From Pseudisothecium myosuroides (Eukaryota; Streptophyta; Bryopsida; Hypnales; Lembophyllaceae): 64,000 nucleotides of DNA. The notes below the pieces were generated by a model. That model was not told the DNA's origin and did not search any database. It saw nothing but the letters and a program-made list of their open reading frames with translations. The stretch lies in NCBI GenBank assembly GCA_951799445.1, contig OX637295.1:23436001-23500000 (forward strand), in the 5' to 3' direction. Of this stretch, positions 22,742 through 34,669 are shown piece after piece (within the stretch, counting starts at the first letter, position 1; every line of letters begins with the position of its first letter). The translations under genes were made by a program, and so were the position numbers.

Positions 22742-23672
22742 CCCCTAAATGTTTTTGACTATGTTTTCACCAAAACTGCTCTAAAATTGCCATTTCTAAT
22801 ACGAGTACAAAATTTTAGGAATTTTTTTTTTTGAACACCTTTAACCATAGGATCTTGTAGTAAATTGGATTAAAAAGATGTGAAAAAAAATTCAGAATTT
22901 TCCACCGTGTGGATTGCAAGATAATAGCGTTTGAATTGACAAAAATTGTTTTTTTGTCCCTGCAAAAAAGTGGGCAGCTGCCCTTCACAAGGTCACATTT
23001 GTATGAAAAAAGTCCAAAATGGTGGTTACTCTTTGAATTCATTCTTCAAGGCAAGTTGGCTACATGCTTGAAAGTTTTCAGATCATTTGGAATTGTACAA
23101 CATATAGGGAAAAAATAGTAAGTAGGAAGAGGTAGAGAATGACTCAAAATACTAAATTGTCAAGAATTTAATCATGGAATTGGAAAATGCCAATCCCAAC
23201 GGTTGTAATGTTGTAATAAACAATCTACATCCAATGTTTTTATTTTTTTTCAAAAGTATTGAAGATTAAGTTAGATTTAGGACTTCGAAGTTTATTTCAG
23301 AGTAGAGATTCCGTAACTACCTTCAATCTGAAACTCATCATAACTTTTGGCTCATTAATCCAAATGGAATGATTCAAAGCTTTCCAAGTATATATAAATT
23401 TAAAGAACCAATTTCAAATTTTTATTTTTCATAAAAGCGATTTTTAAGGAATTTTTTTGAACTGCTCGGCTGCTCATTGAACACGGAAAATTACATATCA
23501 TGCAATAACTTTTTACCCATGTAGTCAAAAGTTATGAAAATTGTTGGGCCTTGAAGTTACTCCTTGGTCACATCTTGTATGAAAATTTCAAAGAAAAATA
23601 ATAAAATTTCAATTCGTAGTGAGCTGCCCAAAATTGCTATGTTTCCCAAAATGGTGTTTGGTTCTTTAGGGG
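22742..23672 (+). mobile_element. piggyBac-like TTAA element, subfamily 3
   Basis: Flanked by TTAA (22738-22741 and 23673-23676). The ends are CCCCTAAATG and TTCTTTAGGGG. Length is 931 bp. The interior is related to 58354-59207 and 59367-60280, with shared phrases such as 'aaggtcacatttgtatg' and 'caatctacatcc'. It carries the block GATTGCAAGATAATAGCG seen in all subfamilies. No transposase frame. Confidence 0.7.
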
Positions 23673-23676
23673 TTAA

Positions 23677-24404
23677 AAAAATTGGCAAGTGTGACATAAA
23701 ATTGGGGGCTATTTTTGGACAATCAAACATTTTTTTGGAATTCCAAAACATCAGCCGGCGTACAATAGTCATGAGTATGTTGCCTATGAATTTTGAGTTA
23801 TTTGGAGCTACAATGCAAAAGTTATGGCCAAAAAACAAATCGGCATGGAGTGTGTGACGCAAAATAGGACAAATGTTTCTTACAATCCCCCCCCCTTACA
23901 CTACACTCTAGAAAAACTTTGTTGGTCTTAAAATCTAAATCTAAAAGAATCAGCAGTCACCCGATCGTAGTTAAGTATAGGGATTATTTAATGACACTTT
24001 GGGAAGACACTTTAAAAGAATTCTATTATGAATGTGTAGATACAAAGGATGCTTTTGGATGCTTTAACCTTAAAAGTATCAGAAGTGATTCATCTTCCTA
24101 TATAGCAATCTTTTGAAGTATCACAATATGATTTCAAATTGTCAATCAATGGAATGTATTCAACTTTACACATGATGGCTAGTGCAAAATGACTATTAAG
24201 TCAAGAGAGTTAGCCTTTAGTGATTGCTTTTGAGTACTTTTCAAGACAATTCAAAGATGCACAGATAGAATAGTTTAAGGTTTCTTCAAGTATTGACTTT
24301 GAAAATTCAATTTGATTACCAAATCCCTCCAAAAATCAAGTCTCATAAGCTTTAAATTCATGATTTTAGATATATAAATATTTCTATCTTAGTAGGCATT
24401 TGTA
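23677..24404. other. Gene-free spacer
   Basis: No coding region or RNA gene recognised. A C9 run lies near 23888. Confidence 0.35.
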
Positions 24405-24745
24405 GCCTTGGCTCAGTGGCTTGGGCCTTGGCACAATGGTAAGGTGGTTTTGAGTTCAAACCCGGGTGTTGGTAGGGTTCGTACTACCATAGTCCATCCA
24501 ACTATGTTAGGGGATGCAATAACTACTATGTTGTCATATGGGGACCTGAGAATTTATTGGGGGAAGGAATATGTCAGTTCTTTATTGTAGGGTCTGCCTC
24601 CTAACCAAGGCATCAAGGATGGAATTTGCTATCTAAATCCATGAGGATTAGATAGTTGAGGGAAGGAACTCCTAACTAAGGCATCAAGGATGGAATTTAC
24701 CATCTAAGTCCATGAGGATAGATAGTTGAGCCTTTTCCAACAGGT
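24400..24745 (+). mobile_element. tRNA-derived SINE (Au-like head)
   Basis: A polymerase III box A, TGGCTCAGTGG (24409-24419), lies 44 bases before a box B, AGTTCAAACCC (24453-24463), the spacing of a tRNA promoter. No tRNA cloverleaf can be formed around them. A second perfect box A match, TGGCACAATGG, lies between them (24429-24439). Downstream, a 61-bp segment is repeated in tandem (24598-24659 and 24668-24728, beginning CTAAC.AAGGCATCAAGGAT). The precise 3' end and target duplication were not found. Confidence 0.55.
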
Positions 24746-25866
24746 GCTCCATTCACCCCAGTCTTTCAAACCAAAGTTACCCTGCTATCTTAGTTTTGAT
24801 CATTTATTAATCATTTTCAAAAGTACAATTGCTTACAAAAATATTATCATGTGAGTATTTTATGAAGTAGAAGAGCATTGAAAGGTACAAAAGTGATAAG
24901 GCAGGTACACCCAAAAATTGAACCCTACCTAAAACCGCCATCATCACTCTGTCTACATCTCCAAAATTAGTATGTACATACATTAAAGAAACGCTTTTAG
25001 AACTCATCTACCCAAAAAAACTTTGACCCTTCCCCCTTCTAACTTTTGCTTACGGTATCCAAATGTCACGTTCTTTGGTGCGTTGGAACCTCCTTTTCCT
25101 TGCCAACAAGAAAATCAATGAAAAATTGGACCAGTCTAATAATAGTATCTTAGGCACCGTAGCTAAAAATGCCGGTTTCGGGGGTACCCACCTCAGTCAT
25201 GAAATCTGTCGAACTGAACAGTTTGAAAAGACTGTACTGTACTGTACTGTATGCATCCAGTCCATGCATAGTATTCATGCATTTGGCTGCGTTTCCACGA
25301 CTCAACAGTGCGTGGGTGGGGTCCCTGCTTGGCCCTGTACTGTACAGTAGATCAACTTGAACTCCTCAATTCCAGTTCTCCCATTGGCTTCCACGTCAGC
25401 CCCAAATCAACTAATTCAGGTACCCCTCTCCGTCGCCAGAAAGTGCAGGATGCCGCCAATTTTAAAAGAAAAAAAGAAAAAGAAAATCAGAGGAGGATGT
25501 GACTACTAACTTACTATAGTGTCCTCCCTATATATGCACTGTATGCAGTCCCCCAGGCCACTGAGGCTCTGACTGCCTGACTCCCCATGCAGGCCATGTC
25601 ATGGCAAGGAAGCCCCTCCACATGCTACTTGAAAACTCTGCAGCAGCAGCAGCAGGGCGTCTTTTCCGCTGCATGCCAAGTGGCAGTTTCTGCACGCAGC
25701 ATTGGCTGACATGCTCCCGGGATCTTTTGCTTTCTAGGCTTATTTAGCTTCCAACCTTGCTTCAACCTGGGTAGGCCCAACTGATTGAATTTTTTTGGGG
25801 GGGGGTGTCCTTTGCCTAATTTGCATACCGGTAGCTAAAGTACTTTCTCAAGAATCAACTTAACCC
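24746..25866. other. Mixed spacer with a G+C-richer part, no gene
   Basis: 25060-25760 is richer in G+C and contains an (ACTGT)4 run near 25230-25250 and a CAGCAGCAG run near 25642. I could not recognise a protein. It may be an old regulatory or gene remnant. Confidence 0.3.
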
Positions 25867-25870
25867 TTAA

Positions 25871-26508
25871 CCCCTAAATGCCTAAGGCCTGTTTTGAGCT
25901 TCTTGAAATTTGCTCTAAATTGAACATAAAGACAACATTTTGATAAGTTGTATCAATTTTTTTGAAATTGTAACCGTACAAATTCAAACTAGACATGTTA
26001 AAGATCACATAGGAAAAGAAAACACAACAATATCACTTATGAATTGAAAGATTATAATGTTTGAACATGAGAGTGTTAAAACTAAGAAATTCTTTCAATC
26101 CTTTTTTCACATGCCAAATCTAAAAAGTTGGTCACCAAAAAAATATGAGGTTAAAGGGCCTAACATGCATAACTCCAATCAATTTATAGCTTCTCAAAAT
26201 CTACTCTACAATTTTTTTAAATGAATTTCTAATGTGATTTTTTCTCCAAGATCTAGTGTATTTGAGGCTCATTTCCAAGAGCCCTCAACACTACGGAAAG
26301 ACAAGATTGCAGTGGGTACCCTTGCACAAAATCTTGAGTAGAAAAATCATGAAACATCATTTTCAAAATCGGACTTTTGAAGCTAAAGCTAAACTTCAAA
26401 AAGAATTTTACAAAAATATAAACTACTTAAAAATAGCAACTTGGTTAGGTTATATTTAACTTCAAAATATTGCCGACATCAGAATTTGGTGCCTCAGGCA
26501 TTTAGGGG
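25871..26508 (+). mobile_element. piggyBac-like TTAA element, 0.64-kb subfamily
   Basis: TTAA at 25867-25870 and 26509-26512. The ends CCCCTAAATGCC and GGCATTTAGGGG are exact inverted repeats of 12 bases. Length is 638 bp. It is related to 7997-8609 and, inverted, to a fragment at about 60640-60840. The left TTAA is itself preceded by TTAACCC, a possible older end. Confidence 0.7.
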
Positions 26509-26512
26509 TTAA

Positions 26513-26726
26513 ACAACGGGCTCATAACCGTGGAAATCATTTGTTTTGTCACCGTGTGGATTCTTGGATTAAAATAATGCAAAAGCACTCATTGGAAGTC
26601 AAACTACTGTAGATTATCTTTCCTTTCCCCACAAAATTTGGAGGATGAATAGTTGCACTTCTGTCCTACATAGGAGATTCTCTTGTCATTCATCAACCTC
26701 AAAACGTCCGTCGCGTCGTTCAAGGG
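26513..26726 (+). mobile_element. Short (~220-bp) TTAA MITE, copy 1
   Basis: It shares its left TTAA (26509-26512) with the previous element and has TTAA at 26727-26730 on the right. The interior matches the four other copies: an ACCGTGGAAATCA-like start, 'accgtgtg.at', 'cattggaagtcaaactact', 'tgcacttctgtcctacat' and 'catt.at'. No coding capacity. Confidence 0.65.
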
Positions 26727-26730
26727 TTAA

Positions 26731-27174
26731 GAGCATCCTCAATGTGACGCCCGTAAAAAAACCACTGCAACGATATATGCAGATTTTATTCCTGTCCCCT
26801 CTTCTTCATTGTAACTTTTCCCGTCGCAAGCGCCTCAATGAAACGATAGTACTTGAAACAACAAACGGCGTAGACAGACAAACACAGGAAGCGGGAGGTG
26901 AAGCAGATCAGTGGGTGGTGGGAGCTCCTGCACCTAGAAGATCTGGAATTTGCACTCAATCGTCACAGTTATTGTTGTTGACCAAGGCGTAGAGAGGAGT
27001 TTGGAGGGTTAAACAAAGACCCAATTTTTGCCGCGCCGGAGCTAGGGAATCTCGAGCCCGTGACGATAATGTCGAAATTGTTGTTAGCATTGGATCTAGT
27101 TTTCAGTGCTTCTTTGTAAGCTACACAAGACTAGCTGTTGCAGTGCGTGTAAAGACATAGCATTGAAGATGCTC
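26731..27174. mobile_element. MITE with GAGCATCCTCAATG ends
   Basis: TTAAGAGCATCCTCAATG (26727-26744) and CATTGAAGATGCTCTTAA (27161-27178) are inverted repeats with one mismatch in 18. Similar GAGCATCC ends occur at 39373-40702 and about 41094-41681. The interior is G+C-richer and holds no recognised gene. The target is TTA or TTAA, so the superfamily is unresolved (PIF/Harbinger-like is possible). Confidence 0.6.
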
Positions 27175-27214
27175 TTAAAAAATTAAAAATTGAATGTGGA
27201 GTGCAGTATAAATA

Positions 27215-27600
27215 ATAAGAGCATCATGGCCACTCGGCCTTGGCAACTCCACATCATGCTTGCCGTGCTTGTCTAAAAAAACCCGACTCCACACCAACAC
27301 CCCTTCACGGTACAAGTTGTATCATTCTTCCGGTCACTCCCACATTTGTTTGGTAATAGAGGACCTTTGTAGAGGGTAGTTTTACACTCACACCAACTTG
27401 GTCAACTTTGACTATGGCCTTAGTGGAAGACATGGAGGTTAGTGAGAAGTGTGAGAAGAATAGAAAGAAATTTAGCAAGGACTTTAAGGGTTTGTTTGGT
27501 GCAAAGTACCTTTTTTTTGTGCACCACCACATCTCACGAGGCAATAAGTATTGGAGTTGGTCTGAAATTTTGTTGAAGGGCTCAGAATTCTGGAGGACTC
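27215..27600 (+). repeat. Repeat shared with 41360-41620
   Basis: This stretch and 41360-41620 share an ordered series of phrases: 'acaagttgt', 'ccactcccgcatttg', 'tttacactcac', 'cttggtcaactttgact', 'gacatggaggttagtgagaa'. It starts next to AAGAGCATCATGGCCAC, so it is probably another GAGCATC-ended MITE. The right end is not clear. Confidence 0.45.
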
Positions 27601-27648
27601 ATCCAGGTCTACACTGTAGTAGAGAAGTTATGAGCAGTAAGGTAATTA

Positions 27649-28057
27649 AAATAGGAGGCTTAAGAATCGCTCACTTAAAGGCTGGTCCACCTTTTTCATG
27701 TGTTTTCTTGAATAGGAATATTTTTAGCTCATTTTTTAGACTAAGAGAAATAGATGTAGAATGTAACACAAGTGTTTTCATATTTTTTGAAGCATTATTG
27801 AATTATTTATGAATTTTCAAAAAAATTGAGTCATAAGCACCTATTTATGACCCTCGATCTTCCTTAAACCGTTCACTTGCAATTTGTAAAAAGACATAGG
27901 GATAGCAAGGAAAATGATTGGTTTTTATAATAAATAATTTTTTTTCTTTGATCCATTCAATGAGTATAGAAACTAATTTAAGAACCACCTCATATCCATT
28001 TTAGAGCTACTTATAGGGATAGTTCTTAATGCCCGAGCAATTTTTGAGCCTCCTACC
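27649..28057 (+). mobile_element. MITE with TAGGAGGCT ends, copy 1
   Basis: The left end ATAGGAGGCTTAAG and the right end GAGCCTCCTACC (followed by TTA) are complementary. The interior is colinear with 45639-46046 and 56867-57274, e.g. 'ggctggtccacctttttcatgtg', 'tttttagctcat', 'attcattcaatga'. It is non-coding. The target looks like TA or TTA. Confidence 0.6.
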
Positions 28058-28060
28058 TTA

Positions 28061-28661
28061 CACCTAAAATTGCACAAATAAGCAATTCAACACAGTTTCT
28101 ATTTTTATATTGAAATTTTTTTGTGGGATTTTGTTGGTAGTCAAAAGTGGATTTTAGATTATCTTAGAATGGATTTTTTAGACACCATATGAATAAACTA
28201 CAAATTTTCAAAGAACTGAAAATAGATATTTTCAAAACCAACTATAAACTCTTATGAATAGTGGGAGTACATTTTAAACAAGAATAAATAGTGGTCAAAG
28301 TTAGAAAATGGTCAAAATTAGGTATAATTGCCTTATCTTGAGTTTGAAATTGAATTAAACCTTAAAAGAAGTCATTTTTGTTCTTTAGAAAACAGCTCGA
28401 GGAATTTGCCTCATTGTTTAATTTCCAAGGTGGGCAAGTAAGAGAACAACTTGCGGTAAACAACTATGCGCTAGTGCTTGCTTTGAACTCAATTTTTTTG
28501 TCCTCAAGAATCCTCGCAAAGAAGCGTCTTCCATCTCAATACCTGCCAATCCAAAGCGGTCTCTGAGAGACAATAAAAATTTCAAAGCAGTTAAACGGCA
28601 TTCAATCTTGTGGGGGGGAGGGAAAAATGTAGCAATTTTTGAAAAGAGTTGTTTTTAAGGA
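28061..28661. other. Gene-free spacer
   Basis: No feature was recognised apart from A+T-rich sequence and a GTGGGGGGGAGGG run near 28610. Confidence 0.35.
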
Positions 28662-28665
28662 TTAA

Positions 28666-29348
28666 CCCTAGAAGGATGCCAATGACGTTTTTTGTTTTTT
28701 TGGATGGTTAACCAAGGCTTTGTGCATATTGAAAATTGTCTGATTTTCATCCTACTTTTGTGTGCAACTTTATTGATGCTATATCCACATCATTGAATTA
28801 AGTTCAAGACATTTTAGGTGATTTTAAAATTTTATAAGGGGTTGTTTATAAAAAAAAATGGTGCCCTAGTGTATTTCAATACTTTAAACTACTTCCCCTT
28901 AAAATTTGATTTTGACATTCAAATCAATTTCTTTTGCTTTTGAGCAAAACTAACAAAAAAAAAATTCTAATGTACAATTTCTACTCCTCTTGGAAATTTT
29001 GAGACTCCTTAAAATAAGTATTTTATTGAAGTTTGAAATTGAAGATCTTTCTAAATATGGAATAATTCAATATTCTACACTATAATTTGCTTCTATTTTT
29101 TATTTTTTTTATTTTTTAAACATGATTTGTATTTGGTAAGAATTTTTTTTGTTTGTTCTTTAAATTTTCATTATAATTTGAAGTTTTTATAGAAAATTTG
29201 AAAATATGATGAAAAATAATAGACATATGATTTCATATTTGAAAAACTAAATTAAAAACTTTCACTCATATATAGCAAAGAAATGGAAGATACAAAGTGA
29301 AGGGCTTTCAAGTTTGACTAAATGGTTATAGTCTTTGTCTTTCAGGGA
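28666..29348 (+). mobile_element. TTAA-type element with CCCTAGAAGG end
   Basis: It starts TTAA|CCCTAGAAGGATGCC at 28662 and ends TTTCAGGGA|TTAC (29340-29352), with the last A of TTAA mutated. The left terminus strikingly resembles the classic piggyBac end CCCTAGAAAGATA. A truncated relative lies at 60845-61252. Length is 683 bp, and it has no coding capacity. Confidence 0.5.
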
Positions 29349-29352
29349 TTAC

Positions 29353-30543
29353 CCCCTAAAGGACCAAACATTTAAATTTTGAAAAATAAATGAATACAAA
29401 CACATCTCCAATTACACAACAAGTATACAAAAATTCTTCTCCTCATCTATAAATTTCTTTTGAAGATTCTTGTACTAGTTTTTAAACATATGTATAGTAT
29501 AAATTCTAAAGACTTTGCTTTGAAAACATTCTATAATTCAAAGTGTACTAGTAGGTCTAGCCTCAAAAAATAATTTTTTCAATTCAAAAAATGACCCTTC
29601 AGAAACTACTTGAATAAAAAATAAAAAATAAATCTTCAAAAGATTACAATGACTAGAACTTGATATTTTAAATTTAAAGAAAAAAATTCTTACGAAAATC
29701 ATAAATAGGGTAGTTGCATGGATGAGTGTCTTAAAAGCGGCACCCGTAGCCTCACTATAAGTCACTAAAATCAAAGGCTATTTCCTTTGATGGCTACTAT
29801 ATTGAAAATAAAATAGAAAAAAATTCAAAGTGAATGGTGGCCCACCTTGATCTTCTAAAATAAAACACAATAGAAAAAATATATAAAGAAAATAATATTT
29901 ACTTATCAAAAAATCAGCCCCAAAATTTGACCTTCATTTTAACTACTAAAAAGTCCCTAATTCTATATTATAGAAGTCCTTGTAATATAAAAAGCATTTC
30001 ACTCATGCAAAATCTTTGGACCACTCATAACAAAGTCACTTGGAAAACATTTAAATATATCTATGTTCTCAAAAAAGTCCATATATAATGTTTTGTTCAG
30101 TTGTAACAAGTCCATATACTACACTTCAAAAGTCCCATATTCCTATTAAAAATTGAAAGTTCTTAAACTAACTACATAAATGTCTTTATAATCAAGCTTT
30201 TAAGTATTTTGGACAAAAAAATTGTGAAAAAATGTGACCATTTGTAGCCTAGAGCCTTTGTAATGCAAAACATCTTTGTGACCAGTTTATTGAGACACTC
30301 ATTCCCACGTCTATCCAATATTCAATCTACAATTAATTTTAGAAAGAATTTTCAATTTTTGGCTTCAAATTTAATTGAAAATATTGGTTAGTGTAGTGGT
30401 TGATCCAATCATATGATCTATGGATCAAATTTTACAATTATTGTTTGAAAATTATAATTAAACTATTATCCTAAATTGCATTTTATAATACATCATCACA
30501 ATTTCAAAAATTGCTTAGTCTATACTACCTCCTAGTCTTTAAA
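29353..30543 (+). mobile_element. TTAA-type element, long subfamily (~1.2 kb)
   Basis: It begins with the canonical 13 bases CCCCTAAAGGACC at 29353, directly after TTAC left from the neighbour's TTAA. The right end (CCTCCTAGTCTTTAAAAGG) corresponds to the end at 7504 inverted. It matches 7504-7996 in reverse at both ends. The middle (about 29700-30235) has no match there and may be a nested insertion. Confidence 0.45.
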
Positions 30544-30547
30544 AGGT

Positions 30548-30623
30548 TGAAATTTGTGATTTACATATAATTAAATATCATTTAATACTAATCCTTAGAC
30601 TAATGATCCTAAATTCAATTTTA

Positions 30624-30671
<48 letters not shown>

Positions 30672-32078
30672 TCCAAGAGATCCTCCAAGAGATTTGTTTA
30701 AGTGATTTATAGGAAAATGAAAAATTTGGAACATTTTTTACCTTAGGAAAAATTTAAGAAAATTATTATTTACAATCAATGATTAAATTTGGGAATTTTG
30801 AATTCATATTTAGAAGTACCTTGAAGTAAGACATAGAAGTCTAGAATTATAAGAGTAATCAACTACAAAATAGGGAACATATGTTTGTAACATCTATCCT
30901 TTAGATAGAAATGTAGAAATCAACAGCTAACAATAATGCTTGGAGAAAAGCTCATAGTACTACCTTAGACAATGCAACCATATTGTGTCCCATCATTTGT
31001 CATAGTAGTTGCTTTTCATCTTGATTTGTAATATTGAACCTTAAAATATTACTGTGTTTTGAGGCCCAAAACTATCTCAAATACTCTTTCTTATAACAAA
31101 GCAATTTAAATCTTCATCATTTGTAATATTTTTAATAAATCTAATTGTAGGATTCTTTACATAACTTGTTCAAATATGACCTCTCAATATTTTAGTGTAA
31201 AAATCACCATTGATTGCAAAGTTAAAAATTCTCAACTTCGTAAACAAGTTTCTTTTTAGTTGTCTCAAAGGTGAAGTTTTCTCATTTAAACATTTTAAGT
31301 TTTTATATACATGCGCATCACAATGTGTGCATTTTGATAAGATGTTGAAAATGCAGTGGCTATCATAAGTATTCATAAACTTCAAAAATTGCCATAACTA
31401 ATTGAGAAATTACAATTTCCCAACAAATTTTGGACATGTTGAAGTAAAAGTAATACACTTGTATAAAACGATTTTTCAAAACTTCAAAACACTTTTTTAT
31501 TGTTTTATTGTTTAACCAAACTTATTAGTGAAAAAGACTTTGATTACAAATGAAGTTTTTCCAAAAGTTTTGAGTAAGTAGAATGAAAACTCATTTCAGA
31601 CTTTTTTGGTAAGAATTTTACTAATTTTAAAATTTTATTGAGTGAAACATCATTATGACTCTAAATTTTTACATTTATTTACATCTCGCTTCCAAAAACC
31701 ATGAAAAATATTATATAAGCATTTTATATATTTTTCAAATTGTTTAGAGATTCTTAGAATTATAGTGAATTATAGAAATTGTGAAATTTTGAAGTCTTAT
31801 TGTAGTCAATAATATTTCATTCATTAAAATTTTAAAATTTGTGAAATTCTTACCAAAAAATTCTACAAAGAAATCCCATTCCACTTGTTAAAAAAACTTG
31901 AAAAAAACTTGCTCGTATTAAAAAAATTCACCAAAAGTTTGATTAAAATATTATTATTATTATTATTTTTAAATTTAATTTAAAAAATTATTTTATGCAC
32001 ATATCTCCAACACATCTCCAAATTTTATTTAAAATCTCTAATTCTTCTATTAGCTATAGCAATTTTTGTAAGTATCAT
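30548..32078. other. Gene-free A+T-rich region with (AAT)n
   Basis: An uninterrupted (AAT)n microsatellite covers about 30626-30670. No genes or RNA features seen elsewhere. Confidence 0.45.
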
Positions 32079-32335
32079 TAGAAGGGATTTGGGGCCAAGA
32101 AAGGGCCGTTTCAGGCTTGTTCACCAATTTGTCCCCATGCTGTGAACAGTGGTATGGGCTGTTAGAAAAATATATTTTAAATTTTAAATTTTAAAAAAAA
32201 AATCTGATGTGGCCGAAGTTTGGCCATGTCACCTTGCTACAGTGGCGCAGTTTTTAGCAGTCGAGAACTGTGCAAAACTTGTGGAGAACTTATGGGAACT
32301 CGTGGCCCTTTAGAGGGCTCGAATTCTCTTTAATG
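32079..32335. mobile_element. CATTAGAAG-ended MITE, copy 2
   Basis: The left end CATTAGAAGGGATTTGGGGC and the right end GAGGGCTCGAATTCTCTTTAATG are imperfect inverted repeats. The interior has a TTTAAATTTTAAATTTTAAA tract at the position where other copies carry (TA)n or (TAA)n. Non-coding. Confidence 0.6.
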
Positions 32336-32929
32336 ACTGAACATTTTGAGAGTCATTGTAGAAGAAAAAAAAGAAAATTCATTCCAATTTGAAAAAATAT
32401 TTTTTAGTAGAAGGAGGTATGTGATGAGAGAAAAGTCTAAATTGCTAGCACCTTTGTCATGAAATTATGAAATTTTAATCTCAATGGTATGAATGTGTTT
32501 GCAAGAAATATACTATTTTAAAGATTTATAAACTTAAACAATGAGATTAAAATGCAACTTAAGTTATTTTTGCCCTCATTTCCCCTTTTTGTTGATGGCC
32601 CTCATATAATCAACTACGCAAAAGGGGATCAAAATGCAAGTAAGCGTAATGGGGACACAAAGACCATTATTGTTCATTCTCTTACAAAGTTGAATTTTCA
32701 AACCTCATCCACCGCTCAAACCTCATCCAACGCTTGCAGACAGAGAACTCAACTTGAGCTTACTTGCATGCAAATAATTTGGATTTGCAAACTCAAATAC
32801 ATTTTTCAACTCAATTGTTTTTGAGATTCAAGATATGTCTCATTTTCTACAAAATTTTGTAGATTTGGAATTGTTGAGGTGCATTATGTATGACGCTTGC
32901 AGATGCAAGGCAAAATTTGAATTAAAGCT
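32336..32929. other. Gene-free spacer
   Basis: A 90-codon open frame (32552-32824) has no recognisable features and reads as chance sequence. Confidence 0.35.
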
Positions 32930-32933
32930 TTAA

Positions 32934-33346
32934 CCCTTGGGTTTGTTGATCCAAAGTAGCACGGGGTGGGAAAAAAATTCTCTCAAACTCAAAATGTTAT
33001 AACATTGCAAACTACACAAATAAATGGTCCAAATTTTGTTTGCACATAATACTCTAACTAACGATCTAATATACTTTTGTAAGATTAATTCCTAGAGGTA
33101 TGTGCATTCAAAAAATAGATGTGCCTTGGTCAATCTTGATTGTAACTTTCAAAATAACCATTTATGGTACTTATATTAAACTAAAAAAATGAAGCTTGAC
33201 AAGTTTTGTTTCTACTCAATTTCAAAATATTGAAAAAAATTCAAAAATTGAATGAGGTATTGCAATTGTAAGCTCTATGTGTTTGATACCGAAATTCTAA
33301 AAAAGTCAACTTCAACACAAAATATATTTTTTCACAAGTGAAAAAT

Positions 33347-33406
<60 letters not shown>

Positions 33407-33741
33407 CAAAAAAAAGTTTAATAGTGGCATTTGATTTGAGGGTCATTGGCAAGGTTGTTTTGGGTATAAAACTAAAAATAATAAATTGATAAATCTTCAT
33501 ACAAATCTTTATTGCTCTTTGCACTTCTTCAAAAAATATTAATTTAATTTGGATTCTTTTGCTCTAAAAATTATAGCAATTAAATTTTTTACAATACAAA
33601 TTGGATTTTGTTACAGTGATAAACAATCCACAACATCACGTATTGAAATTATTATGTTGATATTTGAACACGATTTAAAAGTCTACATTTAGCTCAAATG
33701 TAATTTTTGATAATTTTGCAATGGATATGGTCCTTTAGGGT
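32934..33741 (-). mobile_element. TTAA-type element with internal (TA)n
   Basis: Left TTAA at 32930-32933 then CCCTTGGG; right GGTCCTTTAGGGT then TTAA (33742-33745). Length is 808 bp, including a (TA)n tract at about 33354-33403. The right TTAA is shared with the next element. Confidence 0.5.
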
Positions 33742-33745
33742 TTAA

Positions 33746-34665
33746 CCCCTAAAGGCCCAAAGTCCCCTCGGGGGACACTTGGGATTTTAGGCAGGCTTGT
33801 GCGACCTGAAATTTTGACGTGATTTTTTGAAACTTTTTTTGAAGATAGTAAATCACATTAGCTTTCTAAAAATATAATTTTAAAAAAAATCGGTGCCCGG
33901 GAGCAAAAGTTATGCCACCCGAAGTCAAAAAAGCAGTTCGGCGGGCAGAAAAAAAAAACACAAAAAAATGAATTTTTTTAATTTTTAATTTTTTCCTCAA
34001 CGATTATGTTTTTGTCTATATTTGAAGCTTTGATTCATTATATTTGGACTAAAAATGAGAAAGTTATGGACAATCTTGTTTTTCGGGCAATCTAAGCGTC
34101 TTCTTCAAAAAACAACTTATAAAATTCATTTTTGAATGCAATTTTCAAATTTTTTCAATTTTTTTTTTGAAAAGGTTAAGTTTGTTTGCAAGAACAATCC
34201 CACCGTTGGGATTATGGTGTTTTAATTCCATCTAAGAGCTATTGAAGATTTAGTGTTTTGTTCAATTTTGGACCTACTTCTACTTAACAATTTTTTTATG
34301 TATGAAAATCAAGGTTTGACATTCTGAAATTTTTTCCCCCAACTCTCAACTCAAATGTTTAACATAAAAAATTTTAACTTTAGGGTGTGTAGTGCAAAAA
34401 AAATCCACAAATGGCTGTCAAAGTCATCTGAAATTGCAATCCAGAGTTCAAAAAAACTTCTTTTTCCAACTTCAAATGCTAATATCTCCCAATCCGTACG
34501 GTCAAACTTCATGAAATTTTTACCACATGATTTGAGACAAGTGAAGTACAAGATCCTATGGTTAGATTTTTTTTTTAAAGTTTTTTTTGGTTTAGGGAGT
34601 GATCGCAACAGAAATGGCAGTTTTCAAAGGTTTCGGAGCCAGAAAATGCCTTAGGCCTTTAGGGG
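33746..34665 (-). mobile_element. piggyBac-like TTAA element, subfamily 2
   Basis: TTAA at 33742-33745 and 34666-34669. The left end is CCCCTAAAGGCCC with a TCCCCTCGGGGGA mini-palindrome; the right end is GGCCTTTAGGGG. Length is 920 bp. It is the inverse of 54394-55205, which lacks the palindromic end. Relatedness to subfamily 1 runs through the whole length. Confidence 0.7.
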
Positions 34666-34669
34666 TTAA

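Noticed and set aside
24408..24480. Functional tRNA gene
   Set aside because: Box A and B are present but no acceptor stem or anticodon arm can be formed; it fits a SINE head better.
33728..33760. Interstitial telomere repeat (CCCTAAA / TTTAGGG wording)
   Set aside because: The motif occurs once per element end, next to TTAA, and never as a tandem array; it is part of the terminal inverted repeat.
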